NCBI GenBank assembly: GCA_015057165.1 | Contig: SVEY01000008.1 | Location: 46,140-110,139, forward strand | Direction of reading: 5' to 3' | Length of the DNA stretch: 64,000 nt | Source of the DNA: Lachnospiraceae bacterium | GTDB taxonomy: Bacteria > Bacillota > Clostridia > Lachnospirales > Lachnospiraceae | Notes under the pieces: model-generated | What the model was told of the DNA's origin: nothing | Seen by the model: the letters and a program-made list of their open reading frames with translations, nothing else | Databases searched by the model: none | Translations under genes and position numbers: made by a program | Part shown: piece by piece, positions 18,115 to 27,550 of the stretch | Position numbering within the stretch: position 1 is the stretch's first letter | How the letters are laid out: every line of letters starts with the position of its first letter

Positions 18115-21100
18115 ATGGAACAAAAATTATTTTTTGATACATTTCCTACTATAAAACTAGATGAAGATTTGTGCAATGCACTTAATGATACTATGGTTAC
18201 GAGGGTAAGTACTAACAGATCGAGAGATGCTGTTAGTGTTTACCTTTATTGTCGTACATTAATTCCTAAGAGACGTATTAGAAGATTAGAAGAACAGATT
18301 AAGAAGCAGGTTTTTTCTCTAGATGATGTAAATATTAATATAATAGAGAAATTCGAATTATCAGCTCAATATGATGCTAGAAGTTTCTATGATGCTTATA
18401 TAGACAGTATATACCAGGAGATTAATGATTATAGTTCCTATATGCTTGCTATTATTAAGAGAGCTGACTTTGAATTTTCTGATAACAAGATGACAATTAT
18501 ATTAGAGGATACAAAGTATACAAGGGACAGAGAAGAAGAGATTCTCCATATTTTTGACAAGATATTCTGTGAGAGAGCAGGCATCAATGTAATTATAGAT
18601 ATTGATTACAAAGATGCTAAGAAGACTAATTATCAGGAAAAGAATAATATATATGTTAAGAATAAAGTAGATAGTATAATTGATAATTTAGAGGCTTTAA
18701 AGGAAAAAGAAGAAGAAGAAAAAGAAATAGTAGAAGAAAATAAAAGTAATAAGAAAAAGAGTATTCAATATGGACTTATAAAGTCTAGTAATAAAAATGT
18801 TATATATGGTAGAGATTTTGAAGATGAAGCTACATCTATAGTTAATCTTAATGCAGCTGATTGTGGTAATGATGTTGTTATTAGTGGTGAAGTATTCAAA
18901 ATAGATTACAGAGAGATAAGAAATGAGAAAACTATTGTAACATTATCTATTTATGACCATACTGACTCAATTAATATCAAAATCTTTCTTAGAAATGATT
19001 TACTCTCAGAATTTAAGACTCATTTTCAAGAAGGAATAGGAATAAAGGTAAAAGGTCTTCTTGAATATGACAGATATTCTGAAGAAATTGATATTTCAAG
19101 AATATATGGAGTTATGAAGATAGCTCTTACTTCTGAAGGCAGAATGGATAATTCAATTGAGAAGAGAGTAGAGCTTCATTGTCATACAAAGTTTAGTGAA
19201 ATGGATGCAGTATCTTCTGCTACAGATATATATAAACAGGCCAAGAAATGGGGACATAAGGCCCTTGCAATAACAGATCATGGCGTTGTTCAGGCATTTA
19301 CCGAAAAAGGACTATTGGACGGTGGATTTGATGATCCTGATTTCAAGATTATCATTGGTACAGAAGCTTATATTGTAGATGATTCTAAGCAGATTGTTAC
19401 TAATTCTAAGGGGCAGGATTTTGATAATTCATATGTAGTTTTTGATATAGAGACAACAGGTTTTAATGCACTTAAGGATATGATTATAGAAATAGGTGCA
19501 GTCAAACTTGTTAATAATGAAATTGTAGATAAATACTCTACCTTTGTTAATCCGAAAAGGCCTATTCCTTATGAGATTTTTCAATTAACATCTATATCTG
19601 ATGATGATGTTATATCAGCACCAACAATTGACAGTGTCTTGCCGGAATTCATAGATTTTTGTAAAGGTTCTGTTATGGTTGCCCATAACGATGAATTTGA
19701 TATGGGATTTATATCTGCAAAAGCAAGAGAACTTAATCTTGAGTGGGATAAGACATCTATTGACACACTTGGTCTTGCAAGATTCTTAATGCATGATATA
19801 AGTAAATACACATTAGATTCAGTTGCCAAGAAACTTAAGATTGATCAGGGACATCATCATAGAGCTGTTGATGATGCCTTGTGTACTGCCAAGATTTTTC
19901 AGCATTTTGTAAAACAATTAGGTAAATATGATATAAAGAATCTAGATGATATTAATGTTAAATGTAGCATGGATGAAAGAACAATTGCCAAGCTTAAATC
20001 ATTCCATTGTATTATACTGGCAAAAAATGATATTGGAAGGATTAATCTATATAAATTAATATCTGATTCACATCTAAAATATTTTAATCGTCGTCCGAAG
20101 ATGCCAAAGAGTCTAATTAACCAATATAGAGAAGGATTAATTATTGGTTCTGCTTGTGAGGCAGGAGAACTATATAGAGCATTATTAGATGGTAGAAGTG
20201 AAGAAGAGATTGCAAGTATTGTATCCTTCTATGACTACCTTGAGATTCAGCCTACTGGTAACAATGAATTTATGATTGATAGTAGTAAGTATCATATATC
20301 ATCTATTGAAGATATTAGAGATATTAATAGACAAATTGTTTCTCTAGGTGAAAAGTTCAATAAAATGGTATGTGCCACTTGTGATGTGCATTTTCTTAAT
20401 CCAGAGGATGAAGTATATAGAAGAATAATTATGGCGGGTAAAGGATTTGAAGATGCTGATAATCAGGCGCCACTTTATCTTCATACAACGGATGAAATGA
20501 TTAATGAATTCTCATATCTTGGATTTGATAAGGCAAAAGAGATAGTAATTGAGAATACTAATAAGATTGCTGACATGTGTGATAAGATAAAACCTGTTCG
20601 TCCTGATAAATGTCCACCTGTAATTGAGAATTCTGATAAGACTCTTAGAGAGATATGCTACAATAAAGCCCACGAAATGTATGGAGAGACTCTTCCTTAT
20701 GTTGTTGAAGAGAGATTAGAGAGAGAACTAAAATCAATTATAGGTAATGGATATGCTGTTATGTATATTATTGCACAGAAACTGGTATGGAAGTCAGTAG
20801 AAGATGGTTATCTCGTAGGCTCTAGAGGATCAGTTGGTTCTTCTTTTGCAGCAACAATGGCCGGTATAACAGAAGTTAATCCTCTTAGTCCTCACTATCT
20901 ATGTAAGAATTGTTATTATGTTGATTTCGATTCTGATGAAGTAAAAGAATATGTTGGACGAGCAGGATGTGATATGCCTGATAAGGTATGTCCTAATTGT
21001 GGTACACCTCTTTCGAAAGAAGGATTTGATATTCCTTTTGAGACATTCCTCGGCTTCAAGGGTAATAAGGAGCCTGATATAGACCTTAACTTCTCTAGTG

Positions 21101-22530
21101 ATTATCAATCGAAAGCACATAAGTATACAGAAGTAATATTTGGTGAAGGTCAGACATTTAAGGCAGGAACTATAGGAGGTCTTGCTGAAAAAACTGCATA
21201 TGGTTATATTAAGAAATACTATGAAGAGCGTGGTATTGATAAGAGAAAGTGCGAAATAGATAGGCTTGTAGGTGGATGTACAGGAATTAGGCGTACAACA
21301 GGACAACATCCTGGAGGAATTATTGTTCTTCCAATGGGTGAAAACATTTACTCTTTTACACCTATTCAGCATCCTGCTAACGATATGAAGAAGGTTGATA
21401 TTATCACAACTCATTTTGATTATCATAGTATTGATTCTAATTTGCTAAAACTTGATATTCTAGGTCATGATGATCCTAATATGATTAAGATGCTAGAAGA
21501 CATTACAGGTATAGATGCTACGAAGATTCCTTTAGATGATCAGGATGTAATGTCACTCTTTATGAATACTAAAGCACTTAAAGTTACACCAGACGAATTG
21601 TGGGGAGATTGTGATCTTGGTACTCTTGGTATCCCTGAGTTTGGAACTAATTTTGCTATGGGAATGCTTAGAGATGCAAAGCCTAAAGAATTCTCAGATC
21701 TTGTAAGAATATCAGGTTTGTCTCACGGTACTGATGTGTGGCTTGGTAATGCACAGGACTTAATCTTAAGTGGAACAGCAACTATTTCTACTGCAATATG
21801 TACTCGTGATGATATAATGACTTACTTAATATCTAAGGGTATAGAGTCTGAAGAAGCATTTACCATAATGGAGAATGTACGTAAAGGTAAAGTTGCAAAA
21901 AATCCGTCATCAGAAGAATGGCAATCCTGGAAAAAGGATATGTTAGAACATGATGTTCCAGAATGGTATATCGGTTCATGTGAGAAGATTAAATACATGT
22001 TCCCTAAGGCTCATGCCGTTGCATATGTTATGATGGCGTGGCGTATAGCATATTGCAAGATTAATTATCCTCTCGCATATTATGCTGCCTATTTTTCAAT
22101 AAGAGCAAAGGCATTTAATTATGAATTAATGTGTCAGGGTAAGAATTCAGTTGAATCACATCTTAAAGAATATGATAACAAAGTGAATCTTTCTCAAAAA
22201 GAAGAAAATGAATATAGCGATATGCTACTTGTTCAGGAAATGAATGCAAGAGGTTACGAGTTTTTACCACTTGATTTGTATAAGTCAGACTCTAGGTATT
22301 TTAAAGTAGAAGACGGCAAGATCAGGCCTCCATTTATATCAGTTGATGGAATGGGTGAAAATGCTGCTGATTCTCTTATGATTGCAGCTAAGAACAGTCC
22401 ATTTATATCTAAGGAAGATATTAAGAATAGAGGAAAGGTGCCTAAAACTATTATAGAGACATTTGACAGACTTGGTGTTACGAAAGGTCTTCCAGAATCA
22501 GATCAGATATCATTATTCGATATTATGTAA
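18115..22530 (+). CDS. polC: DNA polymerase III alpha subunit, PolC type
   Basis: PolC is the replicative polymerase of low-GC Gram-positive bacteria, with built-in proofreading. The 1471-residue order is N-terminal domain, OB fold (about 240-335), PHP domain starting HCHTKFSEMDAVS (about 353), DEDDh exonuclease starting FDIETTG (about 442) and ending HHHRAVDDA, then the polymerase core. A four-Cys zinc motif (CKNCYY and CPNC, about 930-962) precedes the catalytic EPDIDLNFS (about 986), and the palm/fingers include TGQHPGGIIVLP. The PHP domain is split around the exonuclease, which is diagnostic of PolC. No disruption is visible. It is adjacent to ispG, as in many Firmicutes. Confidence 0.98.
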   Translation: MEQKLFFDTFPTIKLDEDLCNALNDTMVTRVSTNRSRDAVSVYLYCRTLIPKRRIRRLEEQIKKQVFSLDDVNINIIEKFELSAQYDARSFYDAYIDSIYQEINDYSSYMLAIIKRADFEFSDNKMTIILEDTKYTRDREEEILHIFDKIFCERAGINVIIDIDYKDAKKTNYQEKNNIYVKNKVDSIIDNLEALKEKEEEEKEIVEENKSNKKKSIQYGLIKSSNKNVIYGRDFEDEATSIVNLNAADCGNDVVISGEVFKIDYREIRNEKTIVTLSIYDHTDSINIKIFLRNDLLSEFKTHFQEGIGIKVKGLLEYDRYSEEIDISRIYGVMKIALTSEGRMDNSIEKRVELHCHTKFSEMDAVSSATDIYKQAKKWGHKALAITDHGVVQAFTEKGLLDGGFDDPDFKIIIGTEAYIVDDSKQIVTNSKGQDFDNSYVVFDIETTGFNALKDMIIEIGAVKLVNNEIVDKYSTFVNPKRPIPYEIFQLTSISDDDVISAPTIDSVLPEFIDFCKGSVMVAHNDEFDMGFISAKARELNLEWDKTSIDTLGLARFLMHDISKYTLDSVAKKLKIDQGHHHRAVDDALCTAKIFQHFVKQLGKYDIKNLDDINVKCSMDERTIAKLKSFHCIILAKNDIGRINLYKLISDSHLKYFNRRPKMPKSLINQYREGLIIGSACEAGELYRALLDGRSEEEIASIVSFYDYLEIQPTGNNEFMIDSSKYHISSIEDIRDINRQIVSLGEKFNKMVCATCDVHFLNPEDEVYRRIIMAGKGFEDADNQAPLYLHTTDEMINEFSYLGFDKAKEIVIENTNKIADMCDKIKPVRPDKCPPVIENSDKTLREICYNKAHEMYGETLPYVVEERLERELKSIIGNGYAVMYIIAQKLVWKSVEDGYLVGSRGSVGSSFAATMAGITEVNPLSPHYLCKNCYYVDFDSDEVKEYVGRAGCDMPDKVCPNCGTPLSKEGFDIPFETFLGFKGNKEPDIDLNFSSDYQSKAHKYTEVIFGEGQTFKAGTIGGLAEKTAYGYIKKYYEERGIDKRKCEIDRLVGGCTGIRRTTGQHPGGIIVLPMGENIYSFTPIQHPANDMKKVDIITTHFDYHSIDSNLLKLDILGHDDPNMIKMLEDITGIDATKIPLDDQDVMSLFMNTKALKVTPDELWGDCDLGTLGIPEFGTNFAMGMLRDAKPKEFSDLVRISGLSHGTDVWLGNAQDLILSGTATISTAICTRDDIMTYLISKGIESEEAFTIMENVRKGKVAKNPSSEEWQSWKKDMLEHDVPEWYIGSCEKIKYMFPKAHAVAYVMMAWRIAYCKINYPLAYYAAYFSIRAKAFNYELMCQGKNSVESHLKEYDNKVNLSQKEENEYSDMLLVQEMNARGYEFLPLDLYKSDSRYFKVEDGKIRPPFISVDGMGENAADSLMIAAKNSPFISKEDIKNRGKVPKTIIETFDRLGVTKGLPESDQISLFDIM

Positions 22531-22573
22531 TACAGTCTGAATATTAAGGTTTATTGAAGAAAGGACAAAAATT

Positions 22574-23818
22574 TTGAATACAGAAGAATTACTTTTATAT
22601 ACAGAAAATGAAGACTCGCTTCTATGTAGATTCTCTAATATCTTTAGACAAGAAGATGTAGAAAAAAAGGAATTATATTATTGTCTATCTAATCTTGTTA
22701 AATTTGGCGCAAATCATGGTTTCTATGGTAACTTATGGCATTGCTATATAACTTATATAATGGTATATAATGAGAATCCATATAGTGTAGATTGCGAGAT
22801 GAAGGGTAATACAGGTGGTACATTTGATGAACTTGCTATTCATGATTTTTCGATTCTAAAAGAATTATTTGATTATAATTTTAATGATTTAAATGTTGAT
22901 TTCGACATGAGTTTAATTACTAACTTTTCTGATGGTGATAACAAGGATAAAGTTTTTAATAAACGTATTAGAGATTGTATATGTGATTTGTCAAAACGAC
23001 TTGAGAAGTCAAATGATGCAAAAGAATTTCGTGATCTGGTAGTTGATTTCTACAAGCATTTTGGAGTTGGAATAATTGGACTACATAAGGCATTTCGTCT
23101 AGATGATAATGGTGATATTATTCCTATTACAAGAATAACTCATGTATCCTTAGATGACTTAGTAGGTTATCAGATTCAAAAGGACAAGCTCACCCAGAAT
23201 ACTAATGCTTTTGTATCTGGAAAGAAAGCAAATAATTGTCTCTTGTATGGTGATGCAGGTACAGGCAAGTCCACAAGTATTAAAGCACTGGCTAATACAT
23301 ATTATGATGATGGACTTAGAATAATAGAAGTGTATAAACATCAATTTCAGGATTTGAATAAGTTAATTTCTAATATAAAAAATAGAAATTATCGTTTTAT
23401 TATTTATATGGATGATTTATCATTTGAAGACTTTGAGATTGAATACAAGTATCTTAAAGCTGTTATAGAAGGAGGATTAGAGAAAAAGCCTTCTAATATT
23501 CTTATTTATGCAACATCTAACAGAAGACATTTGGTTCGAGAGAAATCTTCTGATAATTTCGAATATGATGATTTACATAAGAATGATACTAAGCAAGAAA
23601 AACTTTCTCTAGCTGGAAGGTTTGGCGTCTCTATCTACTACGGCGCACCAACCCCTAAGGAGTTTAAAGAGATTGTACTTGCCCTTCGTGATAGAAACAA
23701 TATTCAAATGAGTGATGATGATATCCTTCTTGAGGCTAATAAATGGGAACTTAAGTATAACGGATTATCTGGAAGAACAGCACAACAATTCATTGATTAT
23801 CTATTGGGATTAGAATAG
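22574..23818 (+). CDS. DUF815-family AAA ATPase
   Basis: The 414-residue protein matches the DUF815 group of AAA-like ATPases of unknown role. A large N-terminal domain (about 1-190) is followed by an ATPase core with Walker A GDAGTGKST (about residue 226) and Walker B FIIYMDDLSF (about 274). A sensor region IYATSNRRHLVRE follows, and a C-terminal SGRTAQQFIDYLLG lid. The only workable start is TTG at 22574 with AAAGGA upstream, a rare start in this window. No gene-specific function can be inferred. Confidence 0.88.
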   Translation: MNTEELLLYTENEDSLLCRFSNIFRQEDVEKKELYYCLSNLVKFGANHGFYGNLWHCYITYIMVYNENPYSVDCEMKGNTGGTFDELAIHDFSILKELFDYNFNDLNVDFDMSLITNFSDGDNKDKVFNKRIRDCICDLSKRLEKSNDAKEFRDLVVDFYKHFGVGIIGLHKAFRLDDNGDIIPITRITHVSLDDLVGYQIQKDKLTQNTNAFVSGKKANNCLLYGDAGTGKSTSIKALANTYYDDGLRIIEVYKHQFQDLNKLISNIKNRNYRFIIYMDDLSFEDFEIEYKYLKAVIEGGLEKKPSNILIYATSNRRHLVREKSSDNFEYDDLHKNDTKQEKLSLAGRFGVSIYYGAPTPKEFKEIVLALRDRNNIQMSDDDILLEANKWELKYNGLSGRTAQQFIDYLLGLE

Positions 23819-23839
23819 TAATAAAATAAGGAGTATGTA

Positions 23840-24664
23840 ATGAATTCTGAGAAAAAGATAATATTTGTAGATATGGATGATACTCTTCTTACAACTGATA
23901 AGAAGATATGCAGTGAAAATGTTGAAGCTATTAATAAGATGGTTTTGGAAGGACACATTTTTGCAATTAATACAGGACGTCCTCTTAATGCTGTAAAAAA
24001 ACTTGTTACAGGACTTAATATGAATAAAAATTGTTATATACTGTCTTTTCATGGAACTAATGTCTATGATTGTGAGAATGATAAAATAATTCATGCTGAT
24101 TCAATGGATGCTTTAGCATCAATTAAAATTCTTAAGGCCATTGATGATGAAGGCATTCACTCACAGACATTTACAATAGATGGGATATATACAACGAGGG
24201 ATGATGATGTATTAAAAGAATATAACAAGTATTCTGATGAACCTTATAAGATAGTCGATGATTATGATGAACTTAAGGGATTAGCACTACACAAGATTAT
24301 GGCCATTGACTTTAATAATCATGGAAGGCTTGTTGAGTTCCAGGAAAAATATGCAAATGAGACTAGCAAGAATTTCTCAACTTTCTTCTCTTGCCCGGAG
24401 TATCTAGAATATACAATGAAGGGTGCAGATAAAGGAAATGGTGTTAGATTTTTATCTGATTATCTGGGTATTCCAATTTCTAATACAATAGCTTGTGGTG
24501 ATGAAAGAAATGATATTTCCATGCTAAGAGCTGCCGGACTTGGTGTTGCAATGATTAATGGAAATGAAGAAGCTAAAAGGGCTGCTGATTATATTACGAG
24601 AAATAATAACAATAATGGAGGAATTGCAGAAGTTATTAATAAATTTATTCTAAAAACAGAATAA
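23840..24664 (+). CDS. HAD-superfamily hydrolase, Cof (IIB) type
   Basis: The protein is a predicted phosphatase of small phosphorylated metabolites. Motif I IIFVDMDDTLLTTD (nucleophile Asp near residue 10), motif II INTGRPL, and motif IV CGDERNDISMLRAAG are all present, with a type IIB cap domain in between. The 274 residues match Cof-like proteins. It has AAGGAG before the ATG and lies 21 bases after the DUF815 gene, so the two probably share a transcript. Substrate cannot be predicted. Confidence 0.92.
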   Translation: MNSEKKIIFVDMDDTLLTTDKKICSENVEAINKMVLEGHIFAINTGRPLNAVKKLVTGLNMNKNCYILSFHGTNVYDCENDKIIHADSMDALASIKILKAIDDEGIHSQTFTIDGIYTTRDDDVLKEYNKYSDEPYKIVDDYDELKGLALHKIMAIDFNNHGRLVEFQEKYANETSKNFSTFFSCPEYLEYTMKGADKGNGVRFLSDYLGIPISNTIACGDERNDISMLRAAGLGVAMINGNEEAKRAADYITRNNNNNGGIAEVINKFILKTE

Positions 24665-24688
24665 AAAAGAGCTGCTAACACTATAAAA

Positions 24689-24778
24689 TGTGTTGAAAAC
24701 ACTGGATTATTCACAAAAACACAATATATTGTGGATAACACTTGATTTTTATCACAATAGATGTTATTATAATTGTGA
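24689..24778 (+). promoter_or_regulatory. Palindrome-rich control region with two DnaA-box-like sites
   Basis: Between the HAD gene and the 78-residue gene are TTATTCACA (24707-24715) and TGTGGATAA (24730-24738; reverse complement TTATCCACA), both fitting the DnaA-box consensus TTATNCACA and facing each other. A perfect palindrome CACAATATATTGTG lies at 24720-24733. The inverted pair TCACAAT (24752-24758) and ATTGTGA (24772-24778) flanks a -10-like TATAAT at 24768. A TTGATT at 24742 is 20 bases from it, too far for a canonical -35. Confidence 0.5.
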
Positions 24779-24836
24779 GCAAAGGAATTGCTCAGGAACT
24801 TATTTAATTTAATATGCGCCAAGGAGGGGATCTATT

Positions 24837-25073
24837 ATGCTTGATATGAATTTCCGAGTTTCAGAAATCTTTCAAAGCTCCGATTCTGATGATTCCCGAA
24901 GACAGGCTGTCATTAACCGTAAACCTCTTCAGCGGGACAGTTCGTCAGAGTTCGGAAGCATATTCAAAGCTGCTTGCGACGAGGTTAACACCAAAGCAGG
25001 CATCACACACCAAAATAGGGGTTATGTCCCTAAGGTCAATGCAGCGTGGCAACCGACTGTGTTGATAAAATAG
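24837..25073 (+). CDS. Orphan 78-residue protein of unknown function
   Basis: I do not recognise this protein. It is polar, has no membrane segment or signal peptide, and contains Ser/Asp/Arg-rich and Phe-containing segments (SEIFQSSDSDDSRRQAV). The ribosome site AAGGAGGGG is very strong. Codon use differs from the neighbours: many C-ending codons (TTC, AAC, ACC, GTC, ATC, GAC) and higher GC. It is monocistronic, with its own regulatory region and a terminator 18 bases after the stop. The strong expression signals favour a real gene. Confidence 0.72.
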   Translation: MLDMNFRVSEIFQSSDSDDSRRQAVINRKPLQRDSSSEFGSIFKAACDEVNTKAGITHQNRGYVPKVNAAWQPTVLIK

Positions 25074-25090
25074 AAGTAAGTTCGAATTCG

Positions 25091-25130
25091 AGAAGGATCG
25101 CATATGCGGTCCTTTTCTATTTGTTTTTTT
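25091..25130 (+). terminator. Terminator after the 78-residue gene
   Basis: AAGGATCGCAT pairs with ATGCGGTCCTT (one G-U pair) around a tight loop, and is followed by TTTTCTATTTG and a run of T to 25130. Confidence 0.88.
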
Positions 25131-25174
25131 GCGTAAAAATAATGATTTCATTATTAACAAAAAAATCTGGTGGT

Positions 25175-25200
25175 GCTGTCAAGAAAAAATACTTGACAGC
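25175..25200 (+). repeat. Perfect inverted repeat over the -35 box of the ylxM-ffh promoter
   Basis: GCTGTCAAG (25175-25183) and CTTGACAGC (25192-25200) are exact reverse complements separated by eight A/T bases. The right arm contains the -35 hexamer TTGACA. This looks like an operator, though it could also act as a hairpin in upstream read-through RNA. Confidence 0.7.
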
Positions 25201-25221
25201 ATCTTTTTATACTAGTATAAT
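25193..25221 (+). promoter_or_regulatory. Consensus SigA promoter of ylxM-ffh
   Basis: TTGACA (25193-25198) and TATAAT (25216-25221) are separated by exactly 17 bases, a perfect match to the vegetative consensus. The start codon of ylxM is about 50 bases downstream of the likely transcription start. Confidence 0.9.
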
Positions 25222-25277
25222 GACTATCGTTTGATATAGTATCTGTATATATGGGTGCTATAGCATGAGGATATGTT

Positions 25278-25610
25278 ATGGAAGATAAATTGCGACAGGG
25301 TTTTCTGTATGATTTCTATGGTGAACTTCTTAATGAACACCAGAGAAATATATATGAGAGCTACATAATTGAAGACTTATCTTTATCAGAGATCGCCGAT
25401 GAACAAGGTATATCAAGACAGGGCGTACATGATTTAATTAAGCGATGTAATAAAATGCTAGAAGGCTATGAAGACAAATTACACTTAGTAGATAAGTTTA
25501 TGCATATTAGAGAAGATGTGAAAGCAATTAATGATTTAGCTAAAGAAGCTACAGAAGATAATTTGGCTAAGATTTGTAGTATTTCAAATGATATTTTAGA
25601 GGAACTGTAA
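25278..25610 (+). CDS. ylxM: YlxM/p13 helix-turn-helix protein
   Basis: YlxM is a small protein encoded next to ffh and linked to SRP function in Gram-positive bacteria. The 110-residue protein has a sigma-70 region 4-like helix-turn-helix: [20 protein letters not shown] (about residues 34-53). It overlaps no other gene but is only two bases upstream of ffh, so the two are translationally linked. Family and position agree, and function beyond the SRP link is not settled. Confidence 0.92.
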   Translation: MEDKLRQGFLYDFYGELLNEHQRNIYESYIIEDLSLSEIADEQGISRQGVHDLIKRCNKMLEGYEDKLHLVDKFMHIREDVKAINDLAKEATEDNLAKICSISNDILEEL

Positions 25611-25611
25611 T

Positions 25612-26967
25612 ATGGCATTTGAGAATCTGTCTGAAAAACTACAGAATGTGTTTAAAGGATTAAAAAGTAAAGGGCTTCTTACAGAAGAGGACGTTAAAAT
25701 TGCTCTTAAAGAGGTTAAACTTGCACTACTTGAGGCTGATGTTAACTTTAAGGTTGTTAAGCAGTTTGTAAAGTCTGTTCAGGAACGTGCAGTTGGTTCT
25801 GATGTGTTAACAGGTCTTAATCCAGGACAAATGGTTATTAAGATTGTTAATGAAGAGATGGTTAAGCTTATGGGCGAAACCGAGACAGAGCTTACATTTG
25901 CAAAAGGACAAGATGTAACTATATATATGATGGTTGGTCTTCAGGGTGCTGGTAAGACAACAACTACTGCAAAGCTTGCAGGTAAAGTCAAAGAAAAGGG
26001 AAAGAAACCTCTTCTTGTTGCATGTGATGTATATAGACCTGCCGCAATAAAGCAATTACAGGTTAATGGGGAGAAACTTGGAATTGATGTTTTCTCAATG
26101 GGAGATAAACATAAACCAAGTGATATTGCTAAAGCTGCAGTTGAACATGCTAAGAAAAAAGGATATAACGTTGTTATTCTTGATACGGCAGGACGACTTC
26201 ATATTGATGATGAGATGATGGATGAATTAATATCTATCAAAGATTCTGTTGATGTAACAGAGACGTTTCTTGTTGTTGATGCCATGACAGGACAAGATGC
26301 TGTAAATGTTGCAAGTAAGTTTGACGAGCTTATTAATATTGATGGTATTATTCTAACGAAGTTAGATGGTGATACAAGAGGTGGTGCGGCACTTTCTATT
26401 CGTGCTGTTACTGGCAAACCTATTATATTCTGCGGTATGGGAGAGAAGCTTTCTGATTTAGAACAATTCTTCCCAGACAGAATGGCTTCTAGAATCCTTG
26501 GTATGGGTGATGTGCTTACTCTTATTGAGAAAGCAGAAGAAGCTATTGATGATGAGAAGGCTAAAGAGCTTTCTCGTAAAATGAAGAAAGCAGAATTTGA
26601 TTATAATGATTATCTTGATTCAATGAGTCAGATGAAGAATATGGGAGGTATTTCTTCAATTCTTAATATGCTTCCTGGTATGGGTATGCAAGGCTTATCA
26701 AGTAAGCAAATGTCTCAGATTGAAGGAAGTATGGATGAAAAGAGTTTGTCTCATGTTGAAGCAATTATTCTTAGTATGACACCAGAAGAAAGAGCAAATC
26801 CTAAGCTTATGAATCCTAGTAGAAAGAAAAGGATTGCTAATGGTGCAGGACTTGATATTAGTGAAGTTAATCGCTTTATCAAGCAATTCGAACAATCTAA
26901 GAAGATGATGAAGAAGATGCCGGGTATGATGGGTGGTAAAAAAGGAAAAATGAAATTCCCTTTTTAA
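25612..26967 (+). CDS. ffh: Signal recognition particle protein Ffh
   Basis: Ffh is the GTPase of the SRP that targets nascent membrane proteins to the translocase. The N domain is followed by the G domain with GLQGAGKTTTTAKLAGK (about residue 107), the DVYRPAAIKQL block, DTAGR (about 191) and TKLDGDTRGG. The M domain is Met-rich and ends in MMKKMPGMMGGKKGK. The 451-residue length is standard. It is followed by rpsP, as in B. subtilis. Confidence 0.98.
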   Translation: MAFENLSEKLQNVFKGLKSKGLLTEEDVKIALKEVKLALLEADVNFKVVKQFVKSVQERAVGSDVLTGLNPGQMVIKIVNEEMVKLMGETETELTFAKGQDVTIYMMVGLQGAGKTTTTAKLAGKVKEKGKKPLLVACDVYRPAAIKQLQVNGEKLGIDVFSMGDKHKPSDIAKAAVEHAKKKGYNVVILDTAGRLHIDDEMMDELISIKDSVDVTETFLVVDAMTGQDAVNVASKFDELINIDGIILTKLDGDTRGGAALSIRAVTGKPIIFCGMGEKLSDLEQFFPDRMASRILGMGDVLTLIEKAEEAIDDEKAKELSRKMKKAEFDYNDYLDSMSQMKNMGGISSILNMLPGMGMQGLSSKQMSQIEGSMDEKSLSHVEAIILSMTPEERANPKLMNPSRKKRIANGAGLDISEVNRFIKQFEQSKKMMKKMPGMMGGKKGKMKFPF

Positions 26968-27008
26968 CATAGATAAATAATATACACATTATTAGGAGGA
27001 AAAAGAAA

Positions 27009-27251
27009 ATGGTAAAGATTAGATTAAGAAGAATGGGTCAGAAGAAAGCACCTTTCTATCGTATTGTTGTAGCTGATGCTAGAGCACCTAGAGACGGAAG
27101 ATGTATCGAGGAGATTGGTACATATGATCCAACAAAAGACCCTTCAGAATATCATGTAAATGAAGAACTTGCTAAGAAGTGGTTAGACAACGGTGCTAAA
27201 CCTACTGAGACTGTTGCAAGAATTTTTAAGTCATGTGGTATTACTAAATAA
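27009..27251 (+). CDS. rpsP: 30S ribosomal protein S16
   Basis: S16 stabilises the 30S body. The 80-residue protein begins [20 protein letters not shown], the family signature, and contains the conserved [13 protein letters not shown] good AGGAGG site precedes the ATG. The rpsP-khpA-rimM-trmD-rplS order is conserved in Firmicutes. Confidence 0.98.
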   Translation: MVKIRLRRMGQKKAPFYRIVVADARAPRDGRCIEEIGTYDPTKDPSEYHVNEELAKKWLDNGAKPTETVARIFKSCGITK

Positions 27252-27261
27252 GGAGTAACTT

Positions 27262-27489
27262 ATGAAAGAATTAGTTGAAGTAATTGCTAAGGCTCTCGTT
27301 GATAATCCTGATGAAGTTGAAGTTGTTGAGAAGGAGAATGGTAATACTCTTGTACTTGAACTTCATGTTGCTGGATCTGATATGGGTAAAGTAATTGGCA
27401 AGCATGGACGTATTGCTAAATCAATTCGTTCTGTAGTAAAAGCGGCTGCCACTAAGACAGATAAGAAGGTAGTTGTAGATATTATGTAA
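27262..27489 (+). CDS. khpA: KH-domain RNA-binding protein KhpA (YlqC)
   Basis: KhpA is a small RNA-binding protein, usually paired with KhpB, that affects cell division and RNA metabolism. The 75 residues form a single KH domain with the GxxG loop in MGKVIGKHGRIAKSIRSVV (about residues 36-54). It follows rpsP by ten bases with AGGAG, matching B. subtilis ylqC. A terminator directly follows, so rimM may have reduced read-through. Confidence 0.94.
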   Translation: MKELVEVIAKALVDNPDEVEVVEKENGNTLVLELHVAGSDMGKVIGKHGRIAKSIRSVVKAAATKTDKKVVVDIM

Positions 27490-27500
27490 ATTAACACATG

Positions 27501-27528
27501 CTCCCACCTTCAACGGTGGGAGTTTTAT
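27501..27528 (+). terminator. Terminator or attenuator between khpA and rimM
   Basis: A perfect GC-rich stem CTCCCACC / GGTGGGAG with a six-base loop is followed by TTTTAT. The short U-tract and intra-operon location suggest partial termination. Confidence 0.85.
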
Positions 27529-27550
27529 ATATCTTTAATTAGGAGTTACA

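Noticed and set aside
25091-25240. Riboswitch before ylxM-ffh
   Set aside because: The hairpins are explained by an upstream terminator and an operator-like repeat over the promoter; the leader after the promoter is too short.
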